A stretch of 64,000 bases of DNA from Lunularia cruciata (taxonomy: Eukaryota; Streptophyta; Marchantiopsida; Lunulariales; Lunulariaceae). The DNA is taken from the NCBI GenBank assembly GCA_948567375.1, contig OX419761.1:7318501-7382500 (forward strand). Direction: 5' to 3'. Below the pieces are notes generated by a model. It was not told the origin of the DNA and ran no database searches. It saw only the letters and a program-made list of their open reading frames with translations. Positions 11,760 through 23,336 of this stretch are shown here, piece by piece (the stretch's first letter is position 1; every line of letters starts with the position of its first letter). The position numbers and the translations under genes are program-made.

Positions 11760-14330
11760 ATGTTGAGCAATTTTCCTTCGTCGTTGAGGAGTTGTCTTGC
11801 AGGTGATCGGGGAAAGAGAAATAGAGTTGGACTCATGTTAGTGCGCAAAGGAGAAGTCGCGAGAGAGAAATTGAGAGTCAGTGAGAAAGCAGAAGAGATG
11901 GGAGGAGGGAAGAAGAACTCCGGATTCGTAGTGAGAAATCATGCAATTTGGAGATTAGATGTAGTAGCGAGGATCAAAGTCTTGAGCCAACTTCGGATCA
12001 CCTTTCTGGCATGGAACTAGACCGTAAGTTTTCTAGGATTCATGACAAAAATCATCAAGAGTAAGTGTCTCAATGGTCCCGAGGAAGAAGGGAAGAGAGG
12101 AAATCCGGCTTGCTGGACAGAGTCGGATTAGAGACTCGTACTCGGGAAGGAGGCGGGCTTGGAGCAGGGAGCCACGTTCTTGGGGAAGGGAGAGATAGCC
12201 CAAGAAACGCAGGAGGTGAGAGATGCCTTCTCATCGAAGAGAACAAAGAATGGGTACAAGGTAGAAAGTTACAAAGACCCTGTCAAGAGAGGAATTGTGA
12301 GTGCTTTGATGGCAATCCTGAAGCCAGAGAGAACAACATATGTGATGAAACACCAAGCGGTGTTCTTTCACAAATTGTTTGCAGGAGAACCAATTAATTG
12401 GGCGAGGTGTTTTCATGGGAGAACAAGGCAGATGGTGTGGAATCTACAAGATAAGTCGCTTCCACATTACATTGTGCCGTTTGCGGCGCATTTCTACCTT
12501 GGGCTCAATTTGTTGAACTCGGCGGAGCGGAATCGGATGGTGTCGCACTTCCATCCGGATGTGCAAAAGGAGGTCAATGTCGAGGAGTAGCAATACATTT
12601 TGCAAATCCGGAGCACAGACGACTACTACACAAAGACAGGGAAAAATGTGGAGGTCGTAGTAAGTACCCCGACAAAGAAGAGAACTCAGCAAGCAGAAGC
12701 CGAAGAAAACAAGAAACCTTGGAAGATGTAGAAAAATAACCCGAGGCGAGGAATGGTGGTGATTGAGTCAGAAGATGAAGACTCAGAAGGCGAGGCCGAG
12801 CTCAAGACGGAGGACTTGGAACATGAGGAAGACCCTGAGTTGACACTGTAGAGCGGAGATACGAGCAATGACAGTGAAGACGGTGGAGAAATGACTTCGG
12901 CGCCAACGGCTGAAGAATACGAAGAAGAAGTGCAAGCCGAAGTAGAAGCCGAAGACAATGCGGCGTTGGAAGACAAAGTACCGGTGCCCAAGGGGAAGAA
13001 GATCATAGTACAGCAAGGAGTTTGCTCGAGACGTAAGGCAAAGTGTGAGGCGGGGCCAAGTAGAGTGAAGGAAGAGGTCAAAGGAAGCTCAGGCAGTGAG
13101 GCCTCAATCCCGATATAAAGACTTCAGAGAAGAAGGCGCGTATCAGGAGAACACGAGGAGAAAAGAGAAACTACTCCACGGGAGGAAGAAGTTGCCAGTG
13201 ATGGAGTGGAGTACCTGCGAGAGGTAGTGTGCCCACTATTGGTGAAGTTGGAGCAGAAGAAGAAGGAGATGCAGTTGACTTGTCCAGAGGTAAAGACTCT
13301 ATTGCAGGTAGTAGCAAGATTAGAAGAGGAGAACTCGAAGTTGAAGAGGAGTATAACCCAAGGTGAGGAGGAGAGAGAAGTACTGCAAGTGGAAGCAGTA
13401 GAGAGAAGTCAGGTAATCAAAGACCTGAAGAGAGAAGTGAGCTATCGAGAGGATCTTGCGAGGAAGAGTGAGATTGCAAGGGAGAGACAAGTAGCGGAGC
13501 ACGAAATCTTGAAGCAACAGGTTGCTGATTCAAGAGTAGAGCTTATCCATGCTATGGCGAGGGTAGCATCGAAGGATCAAGAGCTCAATTGAGTGATGGA
13601 GAGTATGGAGGAGAAGAAGCAACTCTGGCAAAGAGAGTTGGCTGCACAATATAAAGAAGAAGAGAGATTATGAAAGTTACTTCGTAATCAGGAAGAGAAA
13701 GTTGTATAGAAGGAGAAAGAGAAGGAAGCGGTGAAAGCCGAGTTCAAAGAAGAGCTAGCGATGTACTAAGAGGAATGGCTTGCAGATTGTGAACGAGAAC
13801 GGAAGACAAGGTTGGAGCTATTGAAGGAGATAGTCCTCAGGGTGAATGCAATGTTAAGTACAGAAGCCAGCATTCGAATTGAAGAAGCGCGACTGCACAA
13901 GTTGAAGTTGTTGGTGCAGGAGACGAGGCAAAGATAAGCAAAGGACACGGAGATGAACCCCTTGTTAATAAAATTAAGAACTCGTATAGATAGGAAGGTT
14001 TTGGAGGTAGAGGATAACATTTCAATTAGATTAGACTTAGTGAAAGTAGAGCTAGAAAAGCTTTGGACAGATGTTAAAGCAAAACCCGAAGTAGATAATA
14101 TAGGAGTCCAAATGTCTTTGGAGTTACCATTAGAGACATTAGAGAAGAGTGGGTCGGGAGATAAGGAGTTAGATAGATTACCCACTAGTGAAATTTCAGA
14201 TCAGGAAAGAGAATTGCTGGATCTGGTCAAAGAAGTAGAAGATGTGAAACCCAAGGAAAAAGTAGTAGGAAGTAAGATTTCTTCGGGTTCAGGTTTGAAA
14301 GCCAAAGAAGATGTAGACATCAGATCGTAG
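11760..14330 (+). pseudogene. LTR-borne ORF, copy 2 (one frame, many stops)
   Basis: One reading frame runs from the ATG at 11760 to a terminal stop at about 14330 (some 857 codons) without a frameshift that I could detect. It is broken by roughly a dozen stop codons. The ones compared with sister copies look like C-to-T or G-to-A changes: W to TAG in the AWNW and SDWR motifs, Q to TAG before QYIL and KNNPRRG, R to TGA before VMES. In order it holds a basic N-terminus, a Trp-rich globular part (RLDVVARIKVLS, RGNPACWTESD, GYKVESYKDP, VMKHQAVFFHK, PHYIVPFAAHFYLGLNLL), an acidic hinge at about 12760-13000, and a coiled coil at about 13200-14000. The function is unknown. Confidence 0.85.
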
Positions 14331-15126
14331 TGGTAGCAAATTTGAGATTTGAAGGAGCAGATATGAAGAGGTGCATTGTCATTTTGGATCTGCAGGTTAG
14401 AACAGTTGTGTTAGAACGGTATAGTTGTTAGAACTGTCAATTGCTTCACTATTTTAAGAGTGGCATTCGTAGGAAATTGTTGTTCAGTGCTCATTATTTC
14501 TGAGAATAGATAAAGCGAAGTGCTATGAAGTAGTGCTCGTCGTTTGAGCTTGATTCTGAGTATCAACTTTGTGATTGTATTTGTGAGTGTGTAGAGAAAT
14601 TCGAAGTGCAAGTCAGTGTGTTTGTTGGATGTTGGATTCCGTAGCCTTGATCTTCATTCTGTGTGTTTGATCCTAAGTGAAGTGAAATCGGAGCAATGCC
14701 TTGACAGATCTGAGAGGAATTGTAGTGTTGGTAGTATTTTGCATTTGTGAGAGCAGTGCAAAGTTGATGTGAAGCAATTTTGATCGAGGAAGTTGTGCCT
14801 TCATTGGAGAGGTAGAACACAATTCTGAGGCAAAGTTGTTTTGCAGTGGAGTGCCATTTTTGGGAGAGCTTGAATCATCACAATCAAGATTGTTTGGAAA
14901 GAATTGAAGGATTTGTGATTAAAAAGTGTGAATTTGTGACAAGACTGCGAGTTAGTGCTTGTTACTCTCTTCTGGGTGTGGTTTCTACTTGAGAGATTAA
15001 AGACGCAATCAAGAAGAACTAAATTGTTACTTTGCTTCGTATTTGACCAATTCTGACTCGTATCTCTGCGGGAATGAACTTTACTTACCCGATTACCACA
15101 AAAGTGATATTTGCCGGGTTGTCACA

Positions 15127-15923
15127 CAAAGTTAGAAGCATCAAATCAACCACACAAGGTAGTTGAGGATCATATGGTTGAAGAATGGATCTTGAAGATA
15201 CCATATATTTTAGCTTATGGAATGCTTGTTTGTGCTTGGTGGTCTGATGAAAGCTTGAGGTCTTCTCCAAGAGATCAGTCAATAGTGTAGCCATATGAGC
15301 ATAGAAGTGGATGAACCACTAGTAAAAAATTGTCAATCCACTAAATGATTGCACTTCTATGGCATCCTTTGGAATAGGCCAATTAGTAATGGCCTTGATT
15401 TTCTCCTCCTCCATCTTGATCCTCTCCAATGAGACCTTATGACCCAAGAAGATAACTTCCTTCTACCAAAAGGTACTCTTTGACTTCTTATAATAAAACT
15501 TCCATTGACGTAGTTGTCTTAGGACTTCTCACATGTGATTCATGTATTTTGCCTCCAATTTGTAATAGATTAAAATATTTTCCAAGAACACCACCACACA
15601 CCAATCCAATAGCCCATCCAACACTTGATGCATTTGATCCATGAAGACTATTGGAGCATTAATGAGCCTAAAAGATAGAATACTCCATTCAAAATACCCA
15701 TACCTTGTGCAAAAGGTAATCTTTTGAATTTCTTCTCTATCAATGGGAATCTACTAATAGCCACTTTGGATATCTAATTTAGAGAAGTATTGTGTTGTAC
15801 TCAATTGACCTAGCAAGTCATCAATTCAAGATAAGAGATATGTATTCTTCACTATTTTTTTATTAAGATCATAATTATCAATACAAAAGCAAAGTCCTGC
15901 ATCCTTCTTTGGGACAAATAGTA
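15127..15923 (-). pseudogene. Chromovirus pol relic: RNase H start and reverse transcriptase
   Basis: Minus-strand translation gives reverse-transcriptase wording: LFVPKKDAGL near 15900, IDNYDLNKK, then the palm region CVVVFLENILIYYK near 15570-15600 at the place of the YxDD box (here decayed to LENI), FLGHKVSLERI near 15440, and SFSGLTIFY for the usual SFLGLANFY. The RNase H start (AFHKLKYMV, then SILQPYDPQLPC) lies at 15085-15294. Stops and small indels break it. It is continuous with the pieces at 10024-11347 and 19639-19676. Confidence 0.8.
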
Positions 15924-18900
15924 TGTGACACCCTAGCAAATATCACTTTTACGGTAATTGGGTAAGTAAAGTTTGTTCCCGTAGATATACAATTCAGAAT
16001 TGGTCAAATACAAAGCCAAAAGTCACAATGTAGTTCTTTTTGATTTCTTCTTTGATCTCTTAGGTAGAAACTACACCCAGAAGAGAGTAACAAGCTCACA
16101 ATCTTGACAACTTGTCACAAACACACACCACATAACCACAACATAGCAAATTCTTTTCAAACAACTCTTGATTGTGATGATTCAGATTCTCCCAAAGATG
16201 GCACTTCACTGCAAAGAACGGTTTCACCTCAAAATTGTGTTCCACCCCTCCACTGAAGGCACAACTTCCTTGATCAAAATTGCTTCACATCAACTTTGTG
16301 CTGCACTCACAAATGCAAAATACTACCAACACTACAATTCTTCTCAGATCTGTCAAGGCATTGCTCCGATGCACTTCACTCAAGATCAAATACACAGAAT
16401 GAAGATCAAGGCTGCAGAATCCAACATCCATAGATATAGTGACTTGCTCTTCAGAATTCTCCACACACTAACAAACACCAACACGGAATTGACAATCAGA
16501 ATTAAGCTCAAGCGACAAGCACTGAGAACAGCACTTTGCTTTATCTATCTTCAAAAATATGAATACTGAACAACATTGTACTGTGAATGCTCCCCTTAAA
16601 TACTGAATCAAATGGCAGTTCTTCCTTCCTATGCACCACTTCCTAACATCTTTTCCTACCTGCAAATCCCAATGAACAATCTATCTCTTCATATATGCCT
16701 CTTCCTATCTCAAAATTGATACTTATCCTGATCCGATGTAGACCTCATCATCGGCTTCCAACGATCTTCCTATTACTTCTCCTTCTTTGGGTATAGCTAA
16801 TTCTACTAATTCCTTCACTAATTTTACTACTTCTATACTAGGAACTAAAATTGCACTAAGGAGTGGCTTATCTAACTCTCTATCTCCTAACCCACTCTTC
16901 TCTAATGTGTCAAATAACAAGTCTGATGACACCTAAATCCCTACTTTTGCAACATCAGGTTTCTTCTCCGCTGTCACACTCTTCCAAATTTTCTCTAACT
17001 CCAAATTGACTAAATCTAATCTAAGACTAACATTGTCCTCTACTTCTAACATCTTCCAGTCTACACGCTCTCTCAATCAAATCAGCAACATGTTCATGTC
17101 CACATCCTTGGCTTTTCTCTTTTGAGTTTCTTGCACAAGCAACTTCAACTCATGTAGGCAAGCTTCTTCCAATCTCCCTTTAGCCTCCGTGCTTAGAATT
17201 GCTCTCAACTTCCCCAAAACTTCTCCCACTGATTCCGATGCATATCCTCGAGAGCGCTCTACCTTCAATTCTTCACGATACATCTTCAGCTCGTCTTCGT
17301 ACTCTACAACAAGCATCTTCTTCTCTTCCGCATACTGCATGCTTTGCACTTCTAACTAGCTCTCGTAATTGTTCCTCTTCTTCTTGCTTGGCTGCTAACT
17401 CCCTTTGCCATGCTTGATCCTTCCCTGCTGCACTCTTCTTCAAGCTGTCCAACTCCTGCTCCATTACGATGGTCATTGCCTTCAAATGAACATTCTCGAT
17501 GTGCACATCACTCACTTCCTCCTTCATTTTGCTCAGCCATATCGCCTGTTCATGTAATTCTCCGACTTGCCTCTACAATTCTTTCTCTTTAACCTTGCAA
17601 CTCTCTTGTAACATTTTGAAAGTCTTCTTCTTCAAGACTTCCTCCCTCCAAAGTTCTTCCATTTCTTCCTTTCTTTGGACTTGTTGCTCCTGCAACCCCT
17701 TCACTTCACTTAGCAAATGCATCACCACCTGCAACTCATTCATCTCCTTCCTACGATCTTGGGGAATTGTGTTCCGATGCTCCTTCAGTAGCTCCAGCAA
17801 CCGGGTGACCACTTTTGTCAGATAAGATATCCCACCAAAGCTTTCTTCATCTTTGTCGCCGTCCTTGTATTGAGTCTTCACCTCCTTCATCGGCTCCTTC
17901 ATCCAAAGTCGCAATCTTTGTACCTTCAAAGACACCATTTCTGTACTTTCTTCTTCTTTACCTATTGAACTCCTTCTCCTTTGGTCTCGGCTTGTTCACC
18001 ACCATAGCCACTCAGTGACTCGTTGTTCTAGGTTCTCTATCCACCATCGCCTGACAAGCTTCACTAACTACCACCAATTGCTGAATTTTAGGTTCCCCCT
18101 TGCTGTCACTTCCGTACTCCTCACTTTTTAAGGTGAGCTCCTCTTCTTTGGATTCCTCCCCTTGCGACTCGGTTTCTTCCTTAGACTATGATCCCAATGA
18201 TGCTTCTCTCACCATCTTTGTATTCTTCATAACCAATCTTTGAGTCTTTCTTTGAGTGGGAGGCAACTTTGCTTCTTTGGGTTTATCGTGTTTCTTTGTC
18301 TTTGGACTGGTGACTTCTTCAACCTTCCATTGTCCGGTCTTCAAGAAATACTCATTGTTGGCTCGCAGGTGTATCATATATTGTCGCTCTTCTTCGTCCG
18401 CTTCCCATCATAAGTCAGGATGAACATAAGACACCATGTGATGACGCTCCTCTACTGTAAGCAGGTTCAACCCAAAGTAAAAGTGCGTTGCAAACGGTGC
18501 AAAATAATGCGGTAGAGAACCTGTTTGCCAATTGATCACCATTTGTCTTGTTCGGTGGTGAAAGCACTTTGCCCAATTCACCGGAACTACTGCAAACATT
18601 TGGTGGAAGAAAATGGCTTGCTGCATGTTCACATACATTGGTCATTCTTGCTTGAACATGGCCATCATCACCCCCACGATACTTCACCTAATTGGGTCCC
18701 GATAGGACTCCACCTTGTAGCTATTTGTAGTTCTCGGAGTGAAAAACAAGTTGTGAATTTCTGCCGTTTCTTCTGCAATATCACACTTCCGATAGAAGGT
18801 GATCTCCTTTGGCTCTCCTGCTTCTCTCCCCAATACTAACCTCCAATCCGACTCAGTCCATCAAGTTGGATTTCCTCTCTTCCCTTCCACCTTGGGACCC

Positions 18901-19638
18901 TCCTCACAATTACTGGCAGCTATTTTTGCCATCACTCCCGAGAAACTGAAATTCCAGTTCCATGCTAAGAAGGTAATACGAAGTCTACTCAAGACTTCAA
19001 TTCTAGCTACTACATCTAATCTTCAAATTGCAAAACTTTGCACCGCTTGTGCATTGGCCACCTTCTTTGCCATAATCTGCTCTCTTGTTCTACGACGCTG
19101 AAAGATGATGCACTCTCTTGGATAAGACACTCTAATTCCCTTGGGATTTTGGAAAATTTCACTCTCAATGGGCTTTCGGACACACATTACTGCAGGATGA
19201 CTACTCAAAGGAATTGGAAATTTACTTGGCATATTCAACTTGTCCCTGCGCAATCGCAATCTTATATTACCCCGAATCGTAGTTATTCTTCAGTCAATTT
19301 CAAATTTGACCTTCTCTCTTCTGCATGTTGATCCCAGTCACTGTCAAGACATGCTTCTTTTGCCTCTGCCATTTCTTGAAGTGTACTTTCTTGCCACGTA
19401 CCAAGGTTGTTAAATAGTCTTTGTATCTTTTGCGCCTTCCAACCTGAAGACGGTGCTCTTCGAACTTTTTTGTTGTACCCTTCTTCTAAGTACCTCCATC
19501 ATTGGACCCGATGTCGTCTTCTTTGGATGTCCTTCGAAGTTACTTCTGTCTATTCTTCGTCCACAATTTGACTTCCAGTGCTTACTTCTTCTCTTAAACA
19601 CTAATAAACAGAGAAAAACAAAAAATGTGGGTACCACA
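15924..19638 (-). mobile_element. Family-1 solo LTR, copy 3 (subfamily B)
   Basis: On the minus strand it runs from TGTGGTACCCACA (ending at 19638) to TGTCACA (15924), 3715 bp. Perfect target duplications TAGTA flank it (15919-15923 and 19639-19643). It splits the reverse transcriptase of the chromovirus within the SPWGAxVLFVPKK motif. The sequence is clearly more divergent than copies 2 and 4 and groups with the copy starting at 61543 by its ORF N-terminus. Confidence 0.95.
16723..19234 (-). pseudogene. LTR-borne ORF, copy 3 (subfamily B)
   Basis: It starts with MPSKFPIPLSSHPAV at 19232, the counterpart of MSSNFPSPLRS in the main subfamily. Next come CRLD, RITFLAWNWNFSF, RGNP.WTESDWRLVLGREAG, YKVESYRDP, FFHQMF and YFAPFATHFYFGLNLL at 18400-19000. 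A hinge follows at about 17900-18300 and a coiled coil at 17000-17900, ending at 16723 with LEADDEVYIGSG. Stops and several frameshifts make it a pseudogene. The conserved blocks are kept while the hinge has diverged freely, which hints at past selection on the globular part (inference). Confidence 0.8.
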
Positions 19639-19676
19639 TAGTACCTGTGCTCCCCAAGGAGATATACTATTTTTCG
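19639..19676 (-). pseudogene. Chromovirus pol relic: N-terminal edge of reverse transcriptase
   Basis: Only about a dozen codons remain (NSISPWGAQVL), matching the SPWGAPV motif near the start of Ty3/gypsy reverse transcriptase. It continues across the solo LTR at 15924-19638 and is cut at 19677 by the repeat belonging to the next element. Confidence 0.65.
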
Positions 19677-20333
19677 TGCGTATATACATTGCTACACAAC
19701 ATACATTGCTATCAACATCATACACTATAGAAACACAACTCACACATAAGTCATACATAGACTCTAAAGTGCCACAATAATCAGATTGCTTACCACTCTC
19801 AACTCAACTCAACTCAGATCAGTACTTGATCTGTCACTCTATAAACTGCCAACAACTGGGCACTGATTAAAGTCAAGCCACACCCACTCAAGCATAGAGA
19901 ATCCAGGTGACGCTCGCCGGCCTCTGTCCACCATAGCCAAGAACTCGAAGGCTCAACATCAGAGAAGTGAGCTCTCTAGATCTCACTTTGAAACTATACC
20001 CCTTGGACTCAAGCTAGCTCTGAAACCCTAACAGTCCTGCTGATGGCACACTCGATGGTGCAAACGGTGCAAAGTGATGGTGGGCCCCACCATGAAGTCA
20101 GTACCCCAAACATGAAATCTAACCGTTGAAAAGTAGTCTTTGAGAAACTGCTGAAATAACTCTAACTACTATCATTGGAACTCCAGTGTCCGAGCATCTA
20201 GATGCGGCACTACAAATGGCGTGACAGTTGTCATGCGTATATACATTGCTACACAACATACATCGCTATCAACATCATACACTATAGAAACACAACTCAC
20301 ACATAAGTCATACATAGACTCTAAAGTGCCACA
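19677..20333 (-). mobile_element. 3' LTR region of the PHD-type Ty3 element, with 100-bp terminal direct repeats
   Basis: On the minus strand the LTR begins TGTGGCACTTTAG directly after a polypurine tract. Its first 100 bp (20234-20333) recur almost unchanged at 19677-19776, and both copies run TG to CA. The total is 657 bp. It may be one LTR with a duplicated end, or a small TRIM-like unit with 100-bp terminal repeats. No matching target duplication was seen (flanks tttcg and atcgc). Confidence 0.55.
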
Positions 20334-20346
20334 ATCGCCCCCCTAG
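20334..20346 (-). other. Polypurine tract of the PHD-type Ty3 element
   Basis: The minus strand reads CTAGGGGGGCGAT immediately before the LTR start TGTGGCAC. This is the position and composition of a plus-strand primer for reverse transcription. Confidence 0.6.
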
Positions 20347-20502
20347 CTGGCAGTTAGGTCACTCTAACTCCAGATAACCATCTACTCTAAGTATATGGTA
20401 TACCCTCTAAAGGGCAAAGATCAGGAGGCCGGGTGCTATGGAGCCCCATCGTTAGTTGCCTGTCTGCAATCTATACCATATAAAGAATGAACTAGCTATA
20501 GG
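20347..20502. other. Short 3' untranslated stretch of the PHD-type element
   Basis: Lies between the pol stop codon (20503) and the polypurine tract. No further motif was recognised. Confidence 0.4.
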
Positions 20503-23255
20503 TCAAGTACATCTAGGACATAACCATTGTCCTTGAGGAACCACCGTGAGGGAAGGAGTCATACATGCCATATGCCATCCTCTCGAACAGCTATCACACA
20601 CTAACATAGTAGCAGCTCCACCAGAAGAGCCACATAACATACACCTCAAGCCTGCACGTACAAGTGCCAAGCTTGGGTCCATAGTACCATCAATGTTTGG
20701 GAGGTGGCATGGCACACAATTGCGCACATGATCCTTCCAAACAACACCATCCCGTCCTTCTAACACAAGGACTCTAGATGGCAAAACCTCGCGCACTCTC
20801 AAGATAGTGCGGCTTGTAGAAACATCAAGTATCGTCGGTGTTGTCTGCTGTAGATATACATAGTCGTCTGGATGAAATTGACGGATCGAGGGTCTATAAC
20901 CTCCTTTTTGAATGGTAGCATAGCGTAAAGTATCTCTATGCTGAGCAATTGCCAAGTTCTCAAAGGCCATCGGCATCACTCTCCAAAAGATCTCTGCCCG
21001 CTAAGAACATGCGCTCATCCATACATCAGGGTCATCCAAGTCCAAAACTACAGTAGCATCTCGACGAATGGCTGCAGGTAAATCTGGATCTTGTCCATAG
21101 AGTGGGAAGTATGGAGAGAAGGATGCTAAGGAGGCTTGCCGGCTGAACCGATAGCCCATGGCCAACCAAGGTAATTGGAGATCCTAATCTCCCAAGTAGC
21201 CTCTCTGCAAACCATACTTTTGCAATCCTCTCTTCACCGTCTGAACCACTCTCTTTGCTAAGCCATTTGCCTCAGGGTGATCTCGGGATGTAGTACAATG
21301 ATCAATCAAAACCTTGTCACACAAGACCTGAAACTCCCCCAAGAACTCTATACCCTGATCAGTCAAAACCTCAGTTGGTGCACCAAAATGACTAAGAACT
21401 CAATCTAGGAACGAGTAAGCTGTCCCTTCACTAGACTTGTCAAGAAGTGCCACCAACTCAATCCACTTAGAGAAGTGCTCCACCATCACCAAAACATACC
21501 GATGATGTCTCACAGTCAGCGGTAAAGGTCCGGTGAAGTCCAAACTCCAACAGTAACCCAATCCCATGATAGGTAATGGGTGTAACTGTGGCGTAGGAGC
21601 ATTGAATGATGCTCTAACTTGGTCACAAACCACACATCTGGCAACAAACTGCTGTACCTCGGTTTGCATACCGCACCACAAATAATGACTCTGGAGTAAG
21701 CTATACGTATACTTTACTCCAAAATGTCCTAGCTCCTCATGAGCATGACAGACCAACTGTGGTCTATGAGATGGAAGTGGTACTACTTGCACTCTACCAT
21801 CCTCCCATACATGCAAAAGGTGTCTACCCTCCAATCTGAACCATTTGGCTCGCTGAAGAACACGGTCTCTCTCCTTGGCCCTAATTGTGCCACCCACAAC
21901 ACCAATGCAAAGATAGTCCATCACTAAGACATCATCATGAATGTCTCGCTGAACTGTACCAATATCTTCACTCTCTGGATTTGTGACCTCAATAACTCCT
22001 CTTGTATGCGCTGAGAGAGATACCACCAAAGCCTCTGTCAATATACACAAAAAGGCCGATGCATGCCAAATTGGCACCATCTCCTCATCTGTCTCACCAT
22101 GCCAACGTGCTCCGGTCTGATCTTGCTGGTTGGGACATGGGTTTCTACTCAACCCATCTACATCACGGTTCACCACTCCAGGTCTATGAACAACCGTGAA
22201 ATCATACTCCTATAAAATCAGAGCCTATCGTGCAAGCTTCCTTGAAAGCTTATCGGACTCCATCAACCACTTTAGTGGCTGATGATCAGTGATGAGAATG
22301 AAGGGGTTACCAAATAGGTAACATCGGAAATGTGCTACTGCCCAAACTGCTGCCAAGCACTTTCCCTCATATGAACTATACTTTGCCTCCGCTGAATTGT
22401 TGGAGCAACTAGCATAGGCCACCACAAACTCCTTCTCCTCATCATCATGTTGGGTGAGCATTGCTCCAAGCCCCAACATACTCCAATCAGTATGAACCTG
22501 AAATGGTCATCCCCTGATTGGTCTCCTCAAGATAGGAACAGATGTCAACCTCTCCTTGAGCTCTACAAAAGCTCTCTCCTGCTCATCTTCCCAACACCAC
22601 TCATGTGCAAGCTTGGTCAGCTTCATCAAGGCCTTGGCAATGACACTAAATCCTCTAACATAGCGTCGATAGAAGTTTGCCAACCCAAGGAATGCTCGCA
22701 CTCTGCTCACATCCGTAGGCCAAGGAATACTTGCAATAGCTTCCACCTTGGTCTGCTGAACACTAAGTCCTCTGGGGTAGATAGTGTGACCCAAATACTC
22801 AACCTGCTCGTGGAAGAACCTACACTTCCCAAGATGTAGTTTGAGTCCATGAGATCTCAACCTCTCAAACACCTCCAACAACTGTCGCTCATGCTCCTCC
22901 ACAGTAGTGCTATAAACCAAAATGTCATCAATATAGCACCGAGCAAAATCCAATCATGCTAGGATCCTATCCATGACCCTCTGGAACTCAGCATGAGCGT
23001 TCTTTAACCCAAATGGTAAGAACCTCCACTGATATAACACATCCTTGCCGTGAGGATCAATAGCCCAAAATGCTATCTTGGATTTATCCTCCTCCCTAAT
23101 TGGCAACAAATGATATCCCGCTCAAAGATCCAAAGTACTCATGATCTTTGCATACACAATCGCATCAAAAATCCCCTCCGGTGTAATTGCAAATCTATGA
23201 GTGTAGATCCTCATCATGGGCTTCTTGAATATTGGCAAGGAATGAGCAATATCAT
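20503..23255 (-). pseudogene. pol: Ty3/gypsy pol with a C-terminal PHD finger (5' truncated)
   Basis: A single minus-strand frame, broken only by stop codons, encodes reverse transcriptase (STLDL.AGYHLLPI, FARCYIDDILVYS near 22920, FLGLANFYRRYV), RNase H (VHTDWSMLGLGAML, TDHQPLKWLM), and integrase. Integrase has an HHCC finger (HEELGHFG ... CVVCDQV), a first Asp in WSLDFTGPLP and a second in TDQGIEF at about 21360. The usual Glu in the HPEANGLAERV-like motif is Lys. After the integrase tail a PHD finger occupies about 20510-20660, with Cys pairs CMLC, CDSC, a His-x2-Cys (HMAC) and a final CPRC. The stops fit C-to-T changes (CGA to TGA, CAG or TGG to TAG). The gene ends at 23255 in an inverted repeat; gag and protease are missing. 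Confidence 0.85.
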
Positions 23256-23336
23256 TTCAATCATGATATTGCTCATTCCTTGCCAATATTCAAAAAGCCC
23301 ATGATGAGGATCTACACTCATGGATTTGCAATTACA
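23182..23336. repeat. Long inverted repeat (74-bp arms, 7-bp loop) at the pol break point
   Basis: Arms 23182-23255 and 23263-23336 are almost perfect reverse complements around a 7-bp centre. The left arm is pol coding sequence of the PHD element; the right arm is its inverted copy. Beyond it the sequence is unrelated. Confidence 0.9.

Larger units (their letters stand above)
11348..15126 (+). mobile_element. Family-1 solo LTR, copy 2
   Basis: This 3779-bp LTR starts TGTGGTGCCCACA and ends TTGTCACA. Perfect 5-bp target duplications CAAAG flank it (11343-11347 and 15127-15131). No gag-pol, PBS or PPT adjoins it, so it is a solo LTR left by recombination between two LTRs. It interrupts the RNase H DASNFAI motif of the minus-strand chromovirus, which reads on when the LTR is removed. 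Confidence 0.95.

Noticed and set aside
12686-13081. Ser-rich open frame antisense to the acidic hinge of the LTR ORF (similar ones at 28136, 35054 and 50532)
   Set aside because: It mirrors Glu/Asp codons of the real frame on the other strand; conservation follows the sense frame.
20041-20235. Possible small RNA gene in the higher-GC stretch of the 3' LTR region
   Set aside because: No tRNA or snRNA consensus boxes or cloverleaf were recognised.
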